A stretch of DNA of 64,000 nt from Euleptes europaea (taxonomy: Eukaryota > Chordata > Lepidosauria > Squamata > Sphaerodactylidae): contig NC_079318.1 in the NCBI RefSeq assembly GCF_029931775.1, positions 54,414,659 to 54,478,658 of the forward strand, read 5' to 3'. The notes under the pieces were generated by a model. That model was given only the letters and a program-made list of their open reading frames with translations. It was not told the DNA's origin and did not search any database. Both the position numbers and the translations under genes were made by a program. Positions 1-9,400 of this stretch are shown piece by piece (positions within the stretch are counted from its first letter, which is position 1; each line of letters begins with the position of its first letter).

Positions 1-103
1 AACTCCTTCCTTCTTTCCCCATAAGAATTCCCAAAATGATTTCGTCTTCATGCATCTGGAAAAGCAAGCTCTAACACATGGAAAGCTCATGTTAAAATAA
101 ATG

Positions 104-178
104 TTGTTAGTCCTTAGGTGCCATGGATTTCTGCTTTATTTTGTTACAGCAGACTAACATGGCTACCTCTGCATACCT
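104..178 (+). repeat. Penelope-like / hammerhead-element 3' fragment
   Basis: Reads TTGTTAGTCCTTAGGTGC and then CAGACTAACATGGCTACC, matching in order the 3' part of the elements at 45498 and 58692. Diverged and 5'-truncated; lies in the intron before the first UBR2 exon seen. Confidence 0.55.
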
Positions 179-319
179 CAACTCAGTCTGGGATACAATG
201 TGATACTAGTGTACTTGGGTTCTTAGACCTAGAAATGCATGGAGATTCTAGGCAATGTTCAACTGTTTACAGAATCTAGTTTTAAAACTTGTAAATAATC
301 TGTTTTTCACTCACCCAAG

Positions 320-468
320 GAACCCGTATTCTGAAAGCATTAAAGAAATGCTGAAAACATTTGGCACTGCAACATATGAAGTGGGGCTAAATGTCCACCC
401 CAATGAAGAAGATCCTCGTGTACCCATAATGTGCTGGGGCAGTTGTGCATATACAATACAAACAATGG
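320..468 (+). CDS. UBR2: UBR2 exon (window exon 1)
   Basis: Begins after CACCCAAG with the last base of a codon, then [20 protein letters not shown], and ends before GTAACT in phase 1. The encoded [16 protein letters not shown] is a UBR1/UBR2 signature. Confidence 0.92.
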
Positions 469-3400
469 GTAACTAATTTACTCTTTGTTAATGTGCTAAA
501 AATTGTAGAAGGCATGTTTCTGCTGAGTTACTCTCAATTTATAACCATAATTAATTTTGCCTTCCACAGAACGAATGCTAGGGGATGAAGATAAACCATT
601 ATTTGGTCAGTTACCTTGTCGACAGGTATGATCTGTAACTACTATCTTATTCTGAAGCTTTAGTGATAGGCACATTTGATAAAGCTATAGCTAAACCTTA
701 TTTTGAGCCCATCTCAGATGATAACTAGCTATTGTAAGAGGATAATTATATGAAAAGCAAGCAGTGAATATGATGGCCGTTTCCTGTATCAAAATGTCAC
801 ATGGGAGGCTAATAAATGTGCTAATATTTATCCTGAAATTTCTGAATGGCCAAAAATTTCCCACAGAATCTAGTTTAAATTAAACAGCACAAAAGCATGT
901 ACGGGTTGAGTATCCCTTATCCAGACTGCTTGGGACAAGAAGTGGTCCATATTTCAGATCTTTCCATATTTTGGAATATTTGCATATGCATAATGAGATA
1001 TCTTGGGGATGGGGCCCAAGCCTAAACACAAAATTCATTTGTTTTATATATGTTTTATATACACTTTATACACGTAGCCTGAATGTAATTTTAAACAATA
1101 TTTTTAATAATTTTGTGTACATTGAACCATCAATGGCACTGCTGAGTGCCCCTGAGTAATGCCTGCATGCCAGCTCAAAACGTCTGGTTTTCGGGTCAGT
1201 CCGGATATCGGATGTCCGGATAAGCAATACTCAACCTGTAGCCGTATTTGTGATTTTTCTTCCATTGGACCTTTTTTGTATGTTGCACTAATCATATCCT
1301 GTTTAGGATGACTGCCTTACTTCGTTGACCAGATTTGCAGCAGCGCACTGGACAGCTTCTTCACTTTCGGCAGTACAGGGTCACTTTTGTATGCTTTTCT
1401 CATGTAAGTTCAAGACTACGGTGACTGTTCTGTATTACAGCATTAGGAGAGGCTGTTTAAACACTTGTGCACTCTTAAGTCTTTGAATCCCCACACTAGA
1501 TGTGGAAACTGTGTGTAAGGGCCTTGACCCATCACTTGCTGTGGGTTTCTGGCAGCACTACACATGTGAGTTTTGGTTTTGTTTCCAAATCCTTGTCTTG
1601 AAACGTTGACTGCAACATGTACTCGAAATCAGGTTTCTCAAATGAGCATGTGGTATCTGCATAAGACTGCCACTACATTTGCTCTGTAAAATTAAACCGA
1701 ATAAATTCTTGCTGTGGAGCAGCTGTCTGTAATCTGTCTTGTCATTGAGGAGGATCATGTGGAAAAGGCTTCCCTTCAACTTGTATCTTCCCCAGGGTGC
1801 TGGGGAAATATGTGCTTGGCTGCTTGGGTTCAGAACTGGCTCCAGTTAGGAAACAAGTCTCTTCTGAATGAAAAGCAATCAGTTTCTGACTAAGCTGTGA
1901 TCACGTTTACCCTTTAAAAGTGCTCATCTGTGTAATTGGTGCCCTCATTTAATATTTATCCATGAACAAAGAGGTGTTGTAACATGCTGTATGTTGAGCT
2001 GCCTATTAAAATGGTCCAGAAACTTCAGCTGGTCCCAAATGTAGTGGCCAGGCTATTGTCAGGGATTGTATAACCCGTGTGCTGAAAGATGTACACTGGT
2101 TATCCATTTGTTTCCAGGCACAATTCAAAATGCTGGTTCTTACCTTTAAGGCTTGGGGCTAGGGTACCTGAAGGACTGTCTCCTCCCGTACTATCCAGCT
2201 CATCAGCTAAGACCTACCTCTCAAGCCGTACTCTCTGCACCCCTGCCTTCAGAGGTGAGGCGGGTGGCAACTAGAGACAGGGTATTTTCTGTGGTGGCTC
2301 CTCACCTTCGGAACACCCTCCCCCTTTAGGCTCACCTGGTGCCTTAGGTAGACAGGCCAAAACACATCTTTTTACCCAAGCTTTAAATTAGAGGTTTCAT
2401 CTTAACAGTTTTTAATGGTCTGCCTCTCTTTTACGGATAGTTCTTCTGCTGTCCAATAGCTTGTTTTAATGGCTTGTTTTTAGTATTGTGGTGATTTTAA
2501 TTGTAAGCTACCTCAAGCAGGACTCTGAAGAGGCAGCATAAATTTAAATAAATCCAGTAATGCTCTTCTGCAGCTCAGGTATCTTCAGGAATAGGACTGA
2601 TAACCCAACTAGCTGCTAACTTTCAGAAATTAATGGAAGGTATACAATGTTCTTTCATTAATATCTATTTTTTTGTTTTAAATACCCAGCACTGGTGCCT
2701 AATGAAAAAAATGGAAATCTTCCATGCATTCTTGATATCGACATGTTTCATTTATTGGTGAGTATCTCGATTCTAGCCCTGACCTGGATGGCCCAGGCTA
2801 GCCTGATCTCGTCAGATCTCAGAAGCTAAGCAGGGTCAGCCCTAGTTAGTGTTTGGATGGGAGACCACCAAGGAATACCAGGTTTGCTGTGCAGAGGAAG
2901 GCACTGGCAAACCACCTCTGTTAGTCTCTTGCCATGAAAACCCCAACAGGAGTCGCCATAAGTCGGCTGCGACTTGACGGCACTTTACACACACACACAT
3001 CTCGATTCTAACAGTGCTCAAGTGGCATATGTCATCCTGTGAGGAAAGTGTGAAATGCTTGAAGTATTTTCAGAAAGTGATTGTTAAATGTAGCAACCCC
3101 CTCTCCCCATCGCCACACGTGCAACCTTGCTGCTAATTGTTTAGTTACCGGTGATGAAACTTAGTGTGACATTTTCCCTTTAGAAGAAATGGCTTACTGG
3201 TTACATTACATTCAAAGCCCTTTCCATTTATTGCTTTGTATAAGATTGAGGTGGGGGGTTGTTCACAGCATTTGGACAAGCAGGTACAAATGCGTGTGAT
3301 GAGAAAATGATTGTTCCTTTTATACATTTCCTCCTATCTACAGGTATGTCTGGTGCTCTCCTTCCCTGCTGTACACTGTCAGGACTTTTCAGGTGTTAGT

Positions 3401-6400
3401 CTTCGTACTGGAGATATTCATATCTTCCAGCTTGTCACTATGGCACATATTGTACAAATCATACTTACCTCATCCACAGGTAATATGTACTGTCAGACTG
3501 ATACTGTTTTGCTAGTCCTGGGAAACCACAGGAAGGAGGCAAAATTACGAGGGGTATACTAAAAATGATACTAATTTGAAAGCTTATGGGTTTATTACAA
3601 GAAAAAGATTTTAATATGGGTGGCAAAAAGTGATATTGGTTGTAGCAGTCTATGGAAGTGCTATATGAATGCTAAAATGCTGTGTCCTTTTTTTAGGCCA
3701 GTTGTATTAAGGTACAAAACACACACAAATATTGGGAGATAAATTTTGAACACTAAAAATGATTTTTAATATCTAAGTGAGGCTAAATATAACTTATAAA
3801 GTAATATTTACTATTGTGTTTTACTTGGGCTGCCCCTGAAAACTGGAAATTTCAGTTTGTCAAAATGCTATGACTGGGTTCTTGTCAGGGGCTGGAGAAA
3901 GGGATTATATCACCGCTGTGGTAAAAGATTTACGTTGGCTGCCCATTTGTTCTTGGGCCCATTTAAGAATAATACCTCATGCCTTTAAGGCCCTAAACCA
4001 CTTGGTAAAGATAAGAACCTATGCTGCAAAAAGTGAATAGGCTATAATTCAAGGAGCAGCACGAGGGCTCAGTAAAGTTCAATTTGTCCTTCAATACAAC
4101 ATTTATTAAATTTCATAAACATATGTTAATACTAATTCTAAACTAATCTCTAAACACTATTTATACAATTCTTTAAGGTGTGAATTCACCGCATACAGTT
4201 CAAAGTGCAAGTTCACATACAGGAAGCACCAATCCTGTTAAACAACGTAGGCAAAAATACAATATTAATCCAAGAGTACGCGCCCTCTAGATTTTGGCAG
4301 CGTTTCGTAAAAGTTTTCTTCAGCTCATAAATTAATATCATTGTTTGATATTTCGCTGCGTGGGTAAATGGAAATTTCTTGTAGTCCACAGACTTCTTTA
4401 GGTAAAGATATTCTTGCGGTGGTATTTGCCTTACATATATGGCCCATTGCCAAGTAACCACTTGCTACAAAAATCATCAGAAAGATTTACGTTGGCTGCC
4501 CATTTGTTCTTGGGCACAATTAAGAATAATGCCTCATACCTTTAAGGCCCTAAACCACTTGGGGCTGTTTGTTGGCTTGTAGTGTATTGATTTTTAGAGC
4601 ACTACTGTCTAATTTTAGAGTCCTGTTTTACTACATTGTTGTTTGTATATATAATACTGCTCTGCTTGAATTGTCTTGGATTGTGTAATCTACCTTGAGT
4701 CTCAGTGAGAAGGCAGGCTGTACATTAAGTACATGGATAAGTACTTGAAGGACCACTTCCATCCATACTGCCCAGCCTGCCATTAAGATCCTCAGGTCTT
4801 GCTCTCTTTGCTTCCACCTGCAAAGGTGAGCCAAGTAGCGACCAGAGATCGACGGCTTTTTCAATGGCAGAACCTTGCCTTTGAAATGCCGTCCTCCTGG
4901 AGGCTCACCTGGCTCCCAGGCTTTAATATGCTCGCTCTTTTTGAGGTCCACCTGTAGCCTAAGGGCTGTCTTATTAGTATCCTTGGTTGTTATGGCTTGT
5001 TTTAATGTTGATGGTTTTTATGGTGGTTTTTATTTTAGTTTGTGGAGCAGCCTCAAGCCAGGTCTTTGGAGAGCTGACATGTCAATTTTCTAAATAAATG
5101 ATTCTATATGTATCCAGGGTCCAAAACTGAACTGTAGTTCAGGCAAAGTAAAAGTTGTTTTGGTTGAGCATTCTTTGAAAAATGTATGGATTAAGAGCAA
5201 TCTTCCTTGGAAAAATATAAACTAATGTGCAGCTCTGCATGCACAGGTGGTATAAGCAGGAGGGAATTTGACATATATGAGCAGCACTTGTGGGAGGGGA
5301 GGATTTTGATGGGTACTGGTTTGGGCTTGATTGTGTGTCTAAGATATGTGGCCAAGCTTGCCCCCTTGTAACGAAAGGAATTCCTCCAGTGATGCTGCTA
5401 TCATCTGTTACATTGTGCAGCATTTTCCAGTTTTGTTTAGTTCATTTAGTTCAGTAGTTTAAAAGTGATGTGTTGGTTTGTTTTTTCCAGAAGAAAATGG
5501 CATGGACCAAGAAAACCCTTCTGGTGAAGAAGAAGCTGTGCTTGCTTTGTATAAATGTATTGCCCAGTATGTTGGAAGGTAAAAGGCTAGCTTCTGACGT
5601 TTCCATCCCTTGACCCTTTTCACTAGCCTTTCCCAAGAAGAATATAACCAAAGTGGCATGTTGGCCTCAGAAGAGGGGAGCCACTTGGAATAGGCTCCCC
5701 TCTGACCCTCTTGGAGCACACAGGCAGGCTCGTAGGGATGTGGCTGAACTTTTGGGTGTTCTAGTCCCAGATAGTTTGTGGCTTTAATGCCCCAAACCAG
5801 CCATTTGAATTGCATGTGGGAACTGACTGGAAGTGAGGTGATGTGTGGTATCTGTAGTCAGTTTCGTACAATAATTTGGCTTTCCAGGGTGTCCTCGTTA
5901 ACACTAACTCAGTCTAGAAGGTACCAAGGCAGTATCACAGTAGCCAGGTCCCCATCTCCTCAGGGATGACACAGTTAGTAAACCAGCCAAAACTAGTAAA
6001 GGCACTCTTGGCCACAAAGCTCTCCAGAAAATCAAGCAGGAGAATCCCAGTCTGTAGTAGCCCTTTCTGAATTGCTTCGTGATTGCTATGTAGTATAACT
6101 TATCAGCATGTCTGTTGGATCTGTTCACATTTTTAAAAGCCGTAAAATTTGCTGTAGGGGAGAAAGGCAGAGGAGGAACTATTGTTTAGATTTAATAAAT
6201 CTTTCACAGAAGCAAGTTTCAAAAGAGGAATTTTAGCATATTGCTTGGACACTTTCTTAATGAGTGATGCAAAATAGAAGTGAAATATTTTGGTGTTCTT
6301 ATGCAGCTTTTTATAATTGATCTTGGATCCATTTTTAAAAGTAATGTGTGTTTTTAGTGCCTTGAAAGAAATTTCCTCTGGATGGCATCTTTGGAGAAGT

Positions 6401-9400
6401 ATAAAAGCTGGGATCATGCCTTTTCTGAGGTGCTCTGCTATGTTCTTCCACTATTTAAATGGAGTTCCAGTACCACCAGAATTACAAGGTATTAATAACT
6501 GAACCACACTGTGAATCACTTATCACATCTAACTTCACAGAGGAGCATTTGTTTCTGTTACTTTCTATAATGTATAGTACAACTTCATTATTTGGCAGAC
6601 AAATCAAAGTGGATGTGGTATACTTTGATAGAAAATGTAACAGTAGTAGTAGTTACAGTCATAGGTAACTTAGAATATTTTAATTATGGATTTATAAACA
6701 TTAATATTGAAACAAGGCACAAAGCTTGCCTATAGATAACCTAATATACAGTCATGAAACCCTAAAGATAAAACATTTTTTTCTTAACTCTATTTGGCCA
6801 ATTCTGCTAGCCTTTTATAGAATGAAGCCACATGTTTTTAAAAACTTACTTCCTATAATACTCTCTCATAGCATATGAGCTGTTGCTATCCATTTTTGTG
6901 GTATTGGGTCATGCACTTTTAATATATTTTAGTAGCAGTAATAATCTCTTACGTTTTGACTTATTTTTGCAGTAAGTGGTGGAAACCAGTTTGAACACCT
7001 GTGTAGCTATCTCTCCTTGCCAAACAACCTCGTTTGCCTTTTTCAAGAAAACAGTAAAGTTACAAATACATTAGTAGAAAGGTAGGAGCTATATTCATTA
7101 TTCCAGTTTAAATATGTACACACTAAAGCAATATAAATGTTGCATTGTGTGAGAATGAGAGAAATTCTAGCAATGCATGCCTTTGGAAGTAATGGTCAGA
7201 TATAATCCCTGTGCTAGAAGGCAAGCGTTTAAGACATCACGTTACAATTGTACTGCTCCTGCAGTGTCCGTATCTGTTTTATTGTGCAGGCATCCTAGGT
7301 CATTGCCCCACACAGACATGGGCTGCCCTATTTCACTGTTGATAGCAGGTATGGGAAGCAACTGGATAAAGGAGGGGGGCTATATGCAACATTCGAGAAT
7401 AATCTTGTTCACAGGAAAAATTGCTATATGCAACTAACTGTTCATGCAGTAACTACTGCAACGTTTTTATTATGAAATTGCAATTGGACACCTCATAGAC
7501 AGGTGTCAGGTTGTTGGAATGTTGGGTCAAGCCACTCAGTGAGAAGCTTCTTGTAGGGGGAGAGTGTTTGAACTATGCTGAATCGTGTTCAACTTGATTG
7601 GTTGCTGAAATCTAAACCTTCCCCCCTCCTCTTCTGTTGAAGCTGGTGTAATAATGATGAAGTTAAAAGATACCTACAAGGTCAAAGACAAGCCATAAGG
7701 TAAGCAAGCATTTCTTAATTGATGGCCTTTGCTTTCTGAAAAAGGTTCACATCCCTGGGTGGTATTAGAAGAGATCAACACATTCAAAAGCAATTATACT
7801 CTGACAAGTAGAAACCCACAAGGACTTGTGGGAGTCATCTCGTTTCCCCCTCCCCCCACTACTTCCTCTTTCCCTTTCCTGAAAGCCCCTGTAGCCTCTC
7901 CCCTTTTCCGGCTTCTAGCTAGCTCCCCCTCCCCCTTCTTATCCCTGATTGTAGCTAATTGGACCTTCCTTCTTTTAAAGGGAAAAGTGGTAGAGCCCAT
8001 AGTGGAATTTCAAGGGTTAGAATAAAGGGAATGGTGCCGTGTATAGTACTGGAAAAACAGGAATGTGGATGGGAACGTGATCAGAAAAGGTCATTAGCTG
8101 AGTGGATAAGTCAACCTTACTCTATGCCAAACCAACAACCTTTGGTATATAAGGACTGCTGACTAGTAATGGACTTGCTTGAAAATGTGCATTTGTCATA
8201 TAGGATGAAATTTAACTACAGCAAATTTTTTAAAAGCTAGTACAAAAGCCCCGTGGCGCAGAGTGGTAAGCTGCAGTACTGCAGTCCAAGCTCTGCTCAT
8301 GACCTGAGTTAGATCCCGACAGAAGTCGGTTTCAGGTAGCCGGCTCAAGGTTGACTCAGCCTTCCATCCTTCCAAGGTCGGTAAAATGAGTACCCAGCTT
8401 GCTGGGGGTAAAGGGAAGATGACTGGGGAAGGCCCTGGCAAACCACCCCATAAACAAAATCTGCCTAGTAAACGTCGGGATGTGACATCACCCCATGGGT
8501 CAGTAATGACCTGGTGCTTGCATAGGGGACCTTTACCTTTTTTTTATTACAAAACACCCCTCCAAAAATTTCAAGTCATATTTCCTGCCAAATATATGTT
8601 TGTTCCTATTGTCATTGAATGAGATGAGAGCCAGCGTGGTGTAGTGGTTAAGAGTGGTGGTTTGGAGCGGTGGACTCTGATCTGGAGAACAGGGTTGGTT
8701 TCCCCACTCCTACACGTGAAGCCAGCTGGGTGACCTTGAGCTAGTCACAGCTCTCTCAGCCCCACCTATCTCACAAGGTGTCCATTGTGGGGAGGGAAAG
8801 GGAAGGTGATTGTGGGGAGGGAAAGGGAGGGTAATTGTAAGCCGGTTTAATATTTCAAGTGGTAGAGAAAGTCAGCATGTAAAAACCAACTCATCTCCTC
8901 CTCCTCCCCTCTATTTATTGTAGGCATTAAGGTTTCGTTTTGATGCCCAAAATCTCTAGCAGAAATGTAGAGTGCAGTATGCCACAATTTGCAAAAATGC
9001 TGTAGTAACCATACATAGTAAACGTCTCAATTTTCATGAATTTCCATAACCTATGTAATCTCCTGTGTGCTGGTAAATCCAGTAATGAGGTTTGATGTTT
9101 TCACCTACTAATGATCAGTTCACACAGTACATTTCATTGTGATATTTTCATGCACAAATGAGTCTACTTTGGAATATTTTCTCAATCTATTTCTTTTTTA
9201 ATTCCTTTTAGTTACCCTCGAGAATCTAACAAATTAATAGACCTTCCTGATGACTACAGCTGCCTCATTAATCAAGCATCTAATTTTTCGTAAGTCTTGA
9301 GCAGTCCGTTACGACTTTTCTGGAATAATTGTGAATCGAGCCTATAGCTCCGTTCCAGTCATGTACTTGTATGCTTAATGCTCTGGATCAGTCCCTGATA

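Noticed and set aside
2776-2900. A possible functional 5S rRNA gene
   Set aside because: The 5S-like part is diverged, continues into a SINE body and BovB-like tail, and has retrotransposition target duplications.
4213-4461. 82-aa - strand frame inside the Penelope-like insertion
   Set aside because: It spans the hammerhead-like segment of an element end and shows no protein family resemblance.
3924-4562. An LTR retrotransposon, with the 82-bp repeats as LTRs
   Set aside because: The repeats belong to the surrounding L2 element, lack LTR-type ends, and nothing between them resembles gag or pol of that class.
7794-8025. Overlapping frames of about 70-98 aa on both strands downstream of UBR2 window exon 9
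   Set aside because: Intronic, low-complexity C/T-rich composition; not conserved UBR2 sequence.
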